Below, piece after piece: positions 1-4,953 of a stretch of 5,349 bases of DNA; the stretch's first letter is position 1; every line of letters starts with the position of its first letter. A model generated the notes under the pieces. It did not search any database. It saw only the letters and a list, made by a program, of their open reading frames with translations, and was not told the DNA's origin. Both the position numbers and the translations under genes were made by a program. The DNA lies in NCBI GenBank assembly GCA_028700355.1, contig JAQVSX010000060.1, forward strand, positions 1 through 5,349, given 5' to 3'. The DNA comes from Clostridia bacterium (GTDB lineage Bacteria; Bacillota; Clostridia; Christensenellales; HGM11417).

Positions 1-176
1 GTTATGCTCATACAAGTGTAGGTGCATTGCAAACAACTGAGTATAGAAGCAGGACAAAAATGCCTGCGGGGTATATCAATTCTGCATTTTTATGCGTTGT
101 AGCTAAAAACGATGCATTTGCCGCAAGCGGAGCGGAAAATTTCAAAATATGGTGGAACGGAACATATAATTTATAA
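1..176 (+). CDS. C-terminal end of a phage protein, probably tail-associated (partial)
   Basis: An open frame enters the window (first full codon at position 3) and stops with TAA at 174-176, leaving 57 visible residues that end in KIWWNGTYNL. The residues are mixed polar and aromatic with no membrane segment, which suits the last domain of a secreted or structural protein. I do not recognise the family. Only 12 bases separate it from the next gene, whose ribosome binding site starts just after this stop, so both belong to one late operon. Genes at this place before a holin cassette are often tail-fibre-like proteins or endolysins; the visible part shows no lysin motif, so tail or host-contact protein is only a guess from position. 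Confidence 0.5.
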   Translation, partial: YAHTSVGALQTTEYRSRTKMPAGYINSAFLCVVAKNDAFAASGAENFKIWWNGTYNL

Positions 177-188
177 CAGGAGGTAATT

Positions 189-479
189 TTGGAAATATTA
201 ACAATTGTAATAAGCGTTTTTGCAAGCATCGTCTCCGGCACGGTGCTATTTTTTTTACAAAGGCACTTTAAGAAAATAGATAAAAGGGATAAACTTACCG
301 CGCTAGAGAACATACTCATTTTGAAAAGTATCAATTCTATTGGCAAGCTAACATATGCGAATGCTATTGCAATACAGAAAGGCCATAATAATGGTGAAAT
401 GAAAGAGGCAATGGATGGATATGCAGAAGTAAATGATGAACTTTATGAATATTTATTAGAGCAGAACGCTCACAAATAG
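189..479 (+). CDS. Small membrane-anchored phage protein of the lysis cassette
   Basis: This 96-residue protein starts with TTG at 189, chosen because a perfect AGGAGG (178-183) lies 5 bases upstream. Residues 3-23 form one hydrophobic segment (ILTIVISVFASIVSGTVLFF), followed by a basic stretch (QRHFKKIDKRDK, 24-35) expected to stay in the cytoplasm and a mostly helical, acidic C-terminal part ending in ELYEYLLEQNAHK. Short proteins with one N-terminal membrane segment and the ILKSINSIGKLTYANAIA kind of helix are, as I recall, common directly before Hol44-type holins in clostridial prophages. The exact role is not known to me; a holin partner or antiholin is an inference from position. Its stop codon overlaps the ribosome binding site of the holin gene, which suggests coupled translation. 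Confidence 0.75.
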   Translation: MEILTIVISVFASIVSGTVLFFLQRHFKKIDKRDKLTALENILILKSINSIGKLTYANAIAIQKGHNNGEMKEAMDGYAEVNDELYEYLLEQNAHK

Positions 480-493
480 GAGGAAAGATTTTT

Positions 494-820
494 ATGGAAG
501 AAACAATTAGAGCACTTAGCGTTCCCATAATAGTAAGCATTGTGTACGGGTGTATAAACCTGTATAAACAGCTAACTTGCGGCGAAGAAAAATATATGAG
601 GTTGATACCAATAATAGCGGCCGTGATAGGTGTGGTTATAGGTATATTTGCGTATTACGCCTTTCCTTCTGTTTTAACGGCAGAAAACATATGGCAGGCA
701 ATAATCACAGGCGGAGCCAGCGGGCTTACGGCAACGGGCGCAAATCAAATATTTAAACAGATGAAAAACAAAAAAGGGAATGGTAACGATAATGGCGTTA
801 AAAAGAATAAGAACAATTAA
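494..820 (+). CDS. Phage holin, Hol44-like (holin superfamily V)
   Basis: This 108-residue protein matches the pattern of the Phage_holin_5_2 (Hol44) family by recognition. It has a hydrophobic N-terminal segment (about 8-24, VPIIVSIVYGCINLYKQL), a short charged turn (GEEKYMR), a second strong membrane segment (about 36-57) and a conserved-looking third block, GGASGLTATGANQIFKQ (73-89). A lysine- and asparagine-rich tail (91-108) is typical of the cytoplasmic end of holins. Holins accumulate in the host membrane and open it at a set time so that the endolysin can reach the cell wall. The AGGAGG site (478-483) overlaps the stop of the gene before it. The last 29 bases overlap the next gene. 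No endolysin gene lies after it, which is unusual; it is presumably upstream, outside the window. Confidence 0.88.
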   Translation: MEETIRALSVPIIVSIVYGCINLYKQLTCGEEKYMRLIPIIAAVIGVVIGIFAYYAFPSVLTAENIWQAIITGGASGLTATGANQIFKQMKNKKGNGNDNGVKKNKNN

Positions 821-980
821 AGAGGCGCTGCAGCTTATTAAAAAGGAAGATTGCGAAACGGCAATAACAGAACATTTTATAAGACAGTTATGCAAAAACA
901 ATAAGATAAAATGTTTTTCGTCGGGTAATAAAATATTACTTGATTTTGACGATTTAATCTCAAAATTATCAGGCGGTTAG
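792..980 (+). CDS. Excisionase-like small helix-turn-helix protein
   Basis: The 62-residue protein begins MALKRIRTIKEALQ. The ATG at 792 is preferred to the in-frame ATG at 780, because the purine run AGGGA (775-779) touches the earlier start and lies 12 bases before the later one. The second half, from ITEHFIRQLCKNNKIK to GNKILLDFDDLISKL, has the layout of the winged helix-turn-helix found in MerR/Xis-like proteins (HTH_17 type): recognition helix, a GNK(I/V) turn into the wing, then a final helix. Such proteins bend DNA and steer an integrase towards excision. The gene overlaps the holin gene by 29 bases, so it is probably made with the late genes, and it lies 67 bases before int. A small transcription regulator is the alternative. 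Confidence 0.72.
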   Translation: MALKRIRTIKEALQLIKKEDCETAITEHFIRQLCKNNKIKCFSSGNKILLDFDDLISKLSGG

Positions 981-989
981 CCGCTTTTT
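971..989 (+). terminator. Intrinsic terminator closing the late operon, stop codon in its loop
   Basis: AGGCGG (971-976) pairs with CCGCTT (981-986) through one G-U pair, around the loop TTAG, and the T-run 985-989 follows. The TAG stop of the Xis-like gene (978-980) lies in the loop. The stem is short but GC-rich, so termination may be partial, leaving some read-through into int. Confidence 0.6.
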
Positions 990-1047
990 GCTTGACTGTT
1001 TGAGGTTTTTAGGGCTTTATTGTATTAGAATAATAAGGAGGTTGAAT

Positions 1048-2448
1048 ATGGCTACAATAAGGAAACGAGAAGGTAAAAAAGGCGTTTCGTACTTAATACA
1101 AGTTAAGGTTAAAGATGCGGGAAGCGGCGATATTATTGTTAAGGCTACAACATGGAAGCCTGAGCAGGGATTAACACAAAAACAGGCAGAAAGGAAAGCC
1201 ATAATATTTGCAAGCAAATATGAAGAAGATGTAAGAAAAATGATAACATGCAACAGTCGGGAAATAGACAACATTAATATTACTTTTAAAGAATTTGCCG
1301 ACAGATGGCTTGAAAAGACAAAACAAAAACATTCTGCGAGCTACTACGTGAACTGCCGTGACAGCCTGAAAACCGTCTATAGTTATATAGGCGGTTATAA
1401 ATTAAAGGATATTACTCCCGGAATAATACAGAACTGTTATGATAAGTTAGATAAACTTGAAAAGACAGTTACAAAGGTCAGTGCAAATGCCAATTTAAAA
1501 AGAGTAATGGTCAATAAGAAAAAAGGTTATATGAAATTAAGGTATGAGTATGGTTTAAACAGCAGCACTTTATCGCTGTCGATAAAGGGAAGTACTATAA
1601 GTCTTGAATATGCTAACAAAATGGCGAATATACTCGGGGTAGATGTAAACAAAATATTTGATATAACCAAAACAAAGCAAAGATATGCTTATGAGACAAT
1701 ACATAAGATAAAAAGGACTGTAAGGGCGGTACTGTCATTTGCAAAAAGGCAAAGACTTATAACTGATAATTATGCTACCGCAGATTATATAACCTTTCCT
1801 AAAAGACCGCAACAAACAATAGATTGTATGGATGATAAAGACACAAAAAAATTCTATAATGCTTTGATAAATTATCCCGATATAAGAGCAAAAACCGCAT
1901 TGCTGCTACTGTTAATGACAGGGCTAAGAAGAGGAGAGTTGTGCGGTCTTGAATGGAATGATATTGACTTTGAAAACAATACAATTACTGTTCAAAGGGC
2001 ATTAACTGTTGTAAAAGGTTACGGAGTAATATTAAAGCAGCCCAAAACCGAAAGCTCAATAAGGACTATGAGTATACCGAAAAGTGTTATAAATCAATTA
2101 GAAGAATATTATAAATGGTATGAAAACAATAAGGCTAAGCTGGGCGACAGATGGATAAACACAAACAGACTGTTTACTATGGAAAACGGAGGAAGGATTT
2201 ATCCGCAAAAGATAAATGACTGGCTGGACAAAGTGTTAAAATCAGCAGGAATGGAACATAAAACCGTACACAGCTTGAGACATACAAACATTACTATGCA
2301 GATTTTGGCAGGGATACCGCTTGTAACAGTAGCAGGTAGAGCGGGGCACGCAAGACCGTCAACTACCTCTGATATATACTCGCATTTCATAAAGAGCGGA
2401 GACCAGCACGCATCAGAAGTTCTGGACAATATGTTTCAAAATACATAA
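1048..2448 (+). CDS. int: Tyrosine site-specific integrase with embedded helix-turn-helix
   Basis: This 466-residue phage integrase is expected to join the phage and chromosomal attachment sites by strand exchange through a phosphotyrosine link. The ATG at 1048 is chosen because AAGGAGG (1035-1041) precedes it by 6 bases; an in-frame ATG at 988 has no such site. Residues 1-60 look like an arm-type DNA-binding domain (IRKREGKKGVSYLIQV). Residues 79-140 and 207-250 form the core-binding region. The catalytic domain carries Arg294 (TGLRRGEL), Lys333 (QPKTESS), His408 and Arg411 (HSLRH), His434 (GHARPSTT) and nucleophile Tyr444 (IYSHF), so it looks active. Residues about 149-206 (ending in ANILGVDVNKIFDI) resemble an XRE/Cro helix-turn-helix inserted within the core-binding region, which explains the length above the usual 370-400. 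Confidence 0.95.
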   Translation: MATIRKREGKKGVSYLIQVKVKDAGSGDIIVKATTWKPEQGLTQKQAERKAIIFASKYEEDVRKMITCNSREIDNINITFKEFADRWLEKTKQKHSASYYVNCRDSLKTVYSYIGGYKLKDITPGIIQNCYDKLDKLEKTVTKVSANANLKRVMVNKKKGYMKLRYEYGLNSSTLSLSIKGSTISLEYANKMANILGVDVNKIFDITKTKQRYAYETIHKIKRTVRAVLSFAKRQRLITDNYATADYITFPKRPQQTIDCMDDKDTKKFYNALINYPDIRAKTALLLLLMTGLRRGELCGLEWNDIDFENNTITVQRALTVVKGYGVILKQPKTESSIRTMSIPKSVINQLEEYYKWYENNKAKLGDRWINTNRLFTMENGGRIYPQKINDWLDKVLKSAGMEHKTVHSLRHTNITMQILAGIPLVTVAGRAGHARPSTTSDIYSHFIKSGDQHASEVLDNMFQNT

Positions 2449-2507
2449 TATGGCAAAGTCGCAATAGCCCCTTCGATAAATTTCGGATAGATTTTTGAAC
2501 AGAAAAT

Positions 2508-2531
2508 TGCTGTTAGCCGAAGCTGATAGCA
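2508..2531. other. Stable hairpin downstream of int
   Basis: TGCTGTTAGC (2508-2517) pairs over all ten positions with GCTGATAGCA (2522-2531), using two G-T wobbles, around the tetraloop CGAA. No T-run follows on the + strand, so it is not a standard terminator. It could stop or protect the int transcript, or be a protein site. Confidence 0.45.
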
Positions 2532-2560
2532 GCGTTATTACAGGATATAAGGCGGATAAA

Positions 2561-2580
2561 ATGCCGAAAAGATGCCGAAA
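2561..2580 (+). repeat. Short direct repeat ATGCCGAAA, two copies
   Basis: ATGCCGAAA occurs at 2561-2569 and 2572-2580, an offset of 11 bases, or about one helical turn, so both copies would face the same side of the DNA. That spacing is usual for paired protein sites such as Xis or integrase arm sites. The copies are short and chance is possible. Confidence 0.35.
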
Positions 2581-2765
2581 TTTAACAAAATAAACGACAA
2601 TTAATTTTTTGGCACTCAATAAATCATTTTATAAGAAATATTATAACCAAACAAATCCTTTTATAAAAATCTGCTTCATTTATTAAAGCTATTATCGTTG
2701 TTAGTATAAGTCGGCAAAGGAAGGTAGAAGGTAAAATACAATTGACTTATATATACTATGACAAA

Positions 2766-3692
2766 TTAGCTTTCTATAAAGTAATTTACGATAGCCTGAT
2801 ACTTGTCTTGTCCGGCTTTACAGGTGTCAAGTAAGTATCCTGGTTCGTTTTCCCATTCTTTTAAGCCGCGATAGTAAAACATTTTAAGTTCCTCGTCAAT
2901 TATAAAAGGGGTGATATTAAAACGCAAACATTCCTTAAATGCTATAAGGCGTCCTACTCTGCCGTTTCCGTCTTGGAAAGGATGAATGCTTTCAAAGCGG
3001 TAGTGAAAGGCAATAATATCGGCTATTGTAACTGTTTCTAAACGATTGTATTCGTCAAGCAGTTTTACAATTTCATTATGCACATTTAAGGGAGAGACGG
3101 TTTTACTGTCACCTACAACATTGGGCTTGTGCTTATAATCACCTATAGCAAACCATTCCTTTTGACTGTCAGATGTACCAGATTTAAGTAATTCATGCAG
3201 TTTCTTAATAAATGGTTCGGTAATAATACCGTCAGTATTATCGATAACATAATCAATGCATCGAAAATGGTTTTTGGTCTCTATTATGTCATCGACATTG
3301 ACAGCAGGATTGTCAGTAAAGCCGATTGTGTTAGTATCGAAAATGTAACGGGTTTGGTCTTCCGAAAGTTGGCTGCCCTCCAGATGATTAGAGTTATATG
3401 TCATTTTAATCTGTGTGGAATGGTACAGCCCACCTTTTAGCTGCATTTGCTTTTCTTCTCTTAAGACTTGTAATATACGGCTTACCGAGTTATCTCTTAC
3501 AAAGCTCATAATATCACTTGGCTGGCAACCGAGCTTTGCACAAATATCATCAATAACCTTAAGTGAAACATATTCATTTTTGGAAAGCTTTGACATAGTG
3601 CGGGAAGAAATACCAAGCATATCTGTTAAGGCTGTTTTTGTTAAACCTTTCTTTTGAAGTAATGAAAACAAACCATTGTATGATATAGACAT
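2766..3692 (-). CDS. Fic-domain protein (class II AMPylase) with N-terminal helix-turn-helix
   Basis: This 308-residue protein begins with a Cro/C1-like helix-turn-helix (residues 1-65; GLTKTALTDMLGISSRTMSKL). A Fic domain follows, with the signature HPFQDGNGRVGR at 237-248: catalytic His237, metal-binding Asp241, and Asn243, Arg245 and Arg248 for the nucleotide phosphates. GDYKHKPNVVG (184-194) is the flap that holds the target. Fic enzymes usually transfer AMP from ATP to a hydroxyl side chain. The motif SNHLEG (101-106) fits the (S/T)xxxE(G/N) inhibitory helix, here N-terminal to the Fic core (class II), with Glu105 expected to block ATP until released. GGAGG (complement of 3701-3705) lies 8 bases before the ATG. 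No antitoxin gene is adjacent, which fits built-in inhibition. Its target is unknown. It lies between int and the presumed att, a cargo position. Confidence 0.9.
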   Translation of the reverse strand: MSISYNGLFSLLQKKGLTKTALTDMLGISSRTMSKLSKNEYVSLKVIDDICAKLGCQPSDIMSFVRDNSVSRILQVLREEKQMQLKGGLYHSTQIKMTYNSNHLEGSQLSEDQTRYIFDTNTIGFTDNPAVNVDDIIETKNHFRCIDYVIDNTDGIITEPFIKKLHELLKSGTSDSQKEWFAIGDYKHKPNVVGDSKTVSPLNVHNEIVKLLDEYNRLETVTIADIIAFHYRFESIHPFQDGNGRVGRLIAFKECLRFNITPFIIDEELKMFYYRGLKEWENEPGYLLDTCKAGQDKYQAIVNYFIES

Positions 3693-3718
3693 AAATACTA
3701 CCTCCGATTATCATAACC

Positions 3719-3747
3719 ATTATACAATATATCTTTAACAAAGTAAA
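3719..3747 (-). promoter_or_regulatory. Promoter of the fic gene
   Basis: On the - strand TTTACT (complement of 3742-3747) and a perfect TATAAT (complement of 3719-3724) are 17 bases apart. The start point would be near 3712, about 20 bases before the fic ATG, with the ribosome binding site between. fic therefore seems to have its own vegetative promoter, independent of the phage late genes. Confidence 0.65.
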
Positions 3748-3750
3748 GAT
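3731..3750. promoter_or_regulatory. Inverted repeat over the fic -35 box, candidate operator
   Basis: ATCTTTA (3731-3737) and TAAAGAT (3744-3750) are perfect inverted copies separated by ACAAAG. The repeat covers the -35 box and part of the spacer, where a bound dimer would block RNA polymerase. The helix-turn-helix at the start of the Fic protein is the obvious candidate binder, giving autorepression; this link is inferred. Confidence 0.45.
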
Positions 3751-3844
3751 TTATTATATATAGAGTGCAAAGAGTAAAGGAATTGGCGGTCACATCTCTA
3801 CAGTTTTTGCCCTAAACAGCTGGCCACTTGTAAAAATTCAAAAA

Positions 3845-3875
3845 GCTATTAAAAAACGTGTAATAGCGGTTTTTT
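3845..3875 (+). terminator. Orphan terminator-like hairpin
   Basis: GCTATTA (3845-3851) pairs perfectly with TAATAGC (3861-3867) around a 9-base loop, followed by GG and a run of six T. The orientation is +, yet no + strand gene lies before it within 1.3 kb, so it may be a remnant or a guard against antisense transcription. The AT-rich stem makes it weak. Confidence 0.4.
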
Positions 3876-4018
3876 CCCTTACAGATACCCAAACTTATTG
3901 ATAAGCAATACAACATTTATGAGCGAGATAATGTCAGTCAAAACGCAATTCATTAGATAAGATATATTGCAAAATAAGTGCATCTTTCAAAATATTATGT
4001 CAAAAGGAATGCTTTTTA

Positions 4019-4042
4019 GGGTGACAAATTGGGTGACAAATT
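4019..4042 (+). repeat. Perfect 12-bp tandem repeat GGGTGACAAATT, candidate integrase arm site
   Basis: GGGTGACAAATT occurs twice with no gap (4019-4030 and 4031-4042), ending 70 bases from the tRNA 3' end. The core TGACAAATT also occurs at 2759-2767, over the fic stop. Tandem sites of 10-13 bp about 50-150 bases from the crossover are what the N-terminal arm-binding domain of tyrosine integrases typically recognises. The function is inferred from position only. Confidence 0.5.
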
Positions 4043-4064
4043 TAATAACAAAGACAGACGAAAT

Positions 4065-4102
4065 AAAAAACCGCTAAATATCGTTGATTTAAGCGGTTTT
4101 TT
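4065..4102. terminator. Bidirectional intrinsic terminator downstream of tRNA-Arg
   Basis: AAAAAACCGCT (4065-4075) pairs with AGCGGTTTTTT (4092-4102). After a bulged A4091, AAAT (4076-4079) pairs with ATTT (4087-4090), leaving a 7-base loop. The A-run before and T-run after make it work in both directions. On the - strand it begins about 10 bases after the tRNA CCA end, and it would also keep + strand read-through from the prophage out of the tRNA. Confidence 0.82.
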
Positions 4103-4112
4103 GATGTTTTTT

Positions 4113-4140
4113 TGGCGTTCCCGGAGGGAGTCGAACCCAC
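4113..4140 (-). other. Inferred prophage attachment site (tRNA 3' end)
   Basis: The T arm, acceptor 3' strand and CCA of tRNA-Arg face the integrase gene, and the prophage-like DNA ends here. tRNA 3' ends, including that of tRNA-Arg(CCT), are common att sites for tyrosine integrases, where the element restores the 3' end on insertion. The exact identity core cannot be set without the other prophage end; the range given is the part most likely shared. Confidence 0.5.
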
Positions 4141-4189
4141 GGCCTAGCGCTTAGGAGGCGCTCGCTCTATCCTGCTGAGCTACGGAAAC
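4113..4189 (-). tRNA. tRNA-Arg, anticodon CCT, with encoded CCA
   Basis: Read on the - strand from 4189, the acceptor arm GTTTCCG pairs with CGGGAAC (one T-G wobble). The D arm is GCTC/GAGC, the anticodon arm AGCGC/GCGCT with loop CTCCTAA, and the T loop TTCGACT. The discriminator is G and CCA is encoded (4115-4113). Anticodon CCT (complement of 4153-4155) reads the rare Arg codon AGG. The T stem GTGGG/CCCTC has a T-T mismatch at its second pair, which is odd. Both imperfect pairs join the 5' body to the 3'-terminal bases, as expected if an inserted element replaced the 3' end. The gene looks complete and probably functional. Confidence 0.95.
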
Positions 4190-4218
4190 ATAAATTTTTA
4201 TAAAGCAAAAGCTAATAT

Positions 4219-4247
4219 GTTTTACTAAATTTTAATCATATTGTCAA
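4219..4247 (-). promoter_or_regulatory. Possible promoter of tRNA-Arg
   Basis: On the - strand a perfect TTGACA (complement of 4242-4247) is followed after 17 bases by TAAAAC (complement of 4219-4224), a weak -10 box. The start would be near 4212, giving a leader of about 22 bases before the tRNA. The -35 box is convincing and the -10 box is not. Confidence 0.4.
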
Positions 4248-4255
4248 TGGAATTT

Positions 4256-4289
4256 TTACCGCCCGCAGGTAAGCGGGCGGTAATTTTTT
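4256..4289 (+). terminator. Strong GC-rich hairpin with T-run on the + strand
   Basis: TTACCGCCCGC (4256-4266) pairs perfectly over 11 bp with GCGGGCGGTAA (4273-4283) around AGGTAA, followed by six T. This is a strong terminator for + strand transcripts. It lies just past the stop of the - strand flavoprotein gene, but in that direction the hairpin is followed by AAAAATTCC and lacks a T-run, so for that gene it would be at most an atypical terminator or an RNA 3' end protector. Confidence 0.72.
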
Positions 4290-4297
4290 ACAAATTT

Positions 4298-4783
4298 TTA
4301 ACTGTTGTAAACGTAAATAATTTCTCCGTAAAACATTGTATGAAAAGCGTTATCGCCGTAAAAGCCGTTTTTTATGCCTTCGTCAAGCCTTTCTTTAATA
4401 ATATTGTTTGTATAAATAAGCTTGCATTCAAAACATAAACAGTTTGGCATAACAAAAGTATCTAAACTTTTACACCTTACGGGGATAATCTTTTTTTCTT
4501 TGTATTTGTCAACATCCCTGCCGCTTACAGAGCCGAAATAACCCAAAAGTTTATTCATATTGTCGCTTAAAGGTACAGAAATAGAAAATTCCTTTGTTTG
4601 CTCTATTAAACCGTGCGTAAACCTTGTCGGGCGGACGGGCGCAACTATTATAGGTTTATCCCACATTACACCGCCAAAGCCCCAGCTTGCTGTCATTGTG
4701 TTAGGTTTCATACCGGCGGTTAAAAAAACGCCTTTGCCCTGTAAATTGTTTAGCAGATATTGAAGCTGCTCGTTATATTGCAT
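4298..4783 (-). CDS. Flavin reductase-like FMN-binding protein
   Basis: This 161-residue protein fits the flavin reductase-like family (split-barrel FMN-binding fold) in length and pattern. NTMTASWG (28-35), the WDKP turn (41-44), PVRPTRFTH (49-57) and EFSISVP (65-71) correspond to the strands that bind FMN phosphate and ring. A later block, PNCLCFECKLIY, has three cysteines close together; they could be incidental. Family members reduce flavin or act as small soluble flavoproteins with NAD(P)H; the substrate cannot be told here. The ATG at 4783 is chosen because AAGGAGG (complement of 4792-4798) precedes it by 8 bases; the longer frame from 4813 would translate through this site. It is divergent from queT, has its own promoter, and is taken as chromosomal. 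Confidence 0.87.
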   Translation of the reverse strand: MQYNEQLQYLLNNLQGKGVFLTAGMKPNTMTASWGFGGVMWDKPIIVAPVRPTRFTHGLIEQTKEFSISVPLSDNMNKLLGYFGSVSGRDVDKYKEKKIIPVRCKSLDTFVMPNCLCFECKLIYTNNIIKERLDEGIKNGFYGDNAFHTMFYGEIIYVYNS

Positions 4784-4829
4784 AAGTTTTACCTCCTTAA
4801 ATTTTAACAACAATTTTACCTATATATAA

Positions 4830-4858
4830 ATTATATCAAATTTATCTATATTTATCAA
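4830..4858 (-). promoter_or_regulatory. Promoter of the flavoprotein gene
   Basis: On the - strand TTGATA (complement of 4853-4858) and a perfect TATAAT (complement of 4830-4835) are separated by 17 bases. The start would be near 4823, about 40 bases before the ATG. The fit to the vegetative consensus is good. Confidence 0.7.
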
Positions 4859-4864
4859 AATTAT

Positions 4865-4894
4865 TTGGCATATTAATATTATCTATGTTAATAT
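4865..4894 (+). promoter_or_regulatory. Promoter of queT
   Basis: TTGGCA (4865-4870) is followed after 18 bases by TAATAT (4889-4894), placing the start at about 4900-4901. The transcript would begin only a few bases before the riboswitch stem, the usual layout for preQ1-I leaders. Confidence 0.55.
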
Positions 4895-4905
4895 ATACAG
4901 GAAAA

Positions 4906-4945
4906 GCAGGTTCATTCGGGTAACCCTGCATAAAAATACCGGAGG
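4906..4945 (+). promoter_or_regulatory. PreQ1-I riboswitch, probably controlling translation of queT
   Basis: The leader matches the preQ1-I pseudoknot by eye. P1 is GCAGG (4906-4910) with CCTGC (4925-4929), the loop begins with TTC, and TAACCC places the expected preQ1-pairing cytosine at C4924. The A-rich strand ATAAAAA (4930-4936) follows, then TACC (4937-4940), which pairs with GGTA (4919-4922) as P2. The ribosome binding site GGAGG (4941-4945) directly follows P2, and C4917 could pair with G4942, so ligand binding would hide it and shut off translation. The following gene is queT, a known target of this riboswitch class, which supports the call strongly. Confidence 0.87.
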
Positions 4946-4953
4946 CTGATATC

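Larger units (their letters stand above)
2449..2765. other. Gene-free stretch between int and fic
   Basis: These 317 bases contain no reading frame with a credible start or family likeness. They hold a 10-bp hairpin (2508-2531), two copies of ATGCCGAAA 11 bases apart (2561-2569 and 2572-2580), and an imperfect inverted repeat of the form TTGwCwTA...TAwGwCAA at 2742-2764 that abuts the fic stop codon. No clear intrinsic terminator is visible for either converging gene. Such stretches next to int often hold integrase or Xis arm sites, but that is only an inference here. Confidence 0.5.
1..4112. mobile_element. Right end of an integrated prophage (left part outside window)
   Basis: Late phage genes (holin cassette), an excisionase-like protein and a tyrosine integrase lie in one direction, followed by a cargo Fic gene and then the 3' end of a tRNA-Arg gene. 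Integrases of this family commonly act at tRNA 3' ends and usually lie next to the attachment site, so the edge is placed at the tRNA. This edge is inferred, because the second attachment site is outside the window. An edge between int and the Fic gene cannot be excluded, in which case Fic would be chromosomal or part of another element. Confidence 0.75.
3693..4112. other. Gene-free stretch between fic and tRNA-Arg
   Basis: These 420 bases contain no credible gene on either strand. From left to right they hold the fic ribosome binding site and promoter, an inverted repeat over the -35 box, an orphan terminator-like hairpin (3845-3875), a 12-bp tandem repeat (4019-4042) and a bidirectional terminator (4065-4102). 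The rest is AT-rich with no further structure that I can see. Its place between cargo and tRNA fits the attachment-site arm of the prophage. Confidence 0.55.

Noticed and set aside
8..346. Frame of 112 codons on the - strand, and similar antisense frames inside int, fic and the flavoprotein gene.
   Set aside because: They overlap well-supported genes, lack ribosome binding sites and resemble no family; they are by-products of AT-rich coding DNA.
780..791. Earlier ATG for the Xis-like gene at 780.
   Set aside because: The only purine-rich site touches this ATG directly; the later start gives the expected MALKRIRT N-terminus.
992..1031. Promoter for int (TTGACT at 992-997 with TTTATT or TAGAAT downstream).
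   Set aside because: Spacing and -10 match are poor, and the TAGAAT version would start transcription in the ribosome binding site. int may have a promoter here, but I cannot place it.
988..1047. Upstream extension of the integrase from the ATG at 988 (20 extra residues).
   Set aside because: There is no ribosome binding site before 988, the region follows a terminator T-run, and the ATG at 1048 has AAGGAGG at ideal distance and a typical integrase N-terminus.
2742..2764. Imperfect inverted repeat TTGwCwTA...TAwGwCAA as an integrase core site.
   Set aside because: Only about two thirds of the positions pair, and no tRNA or gene end is there to make it a convincing att site; it is mentioned only in the gene-free stretch.
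4784..4813. Upstream extension of the flavoprotein from the ATG whose first base is 4813.
   Set aside because: The extra ten codons include the AAGGAGG that serves the start at 4783, and they match nothing in the family.
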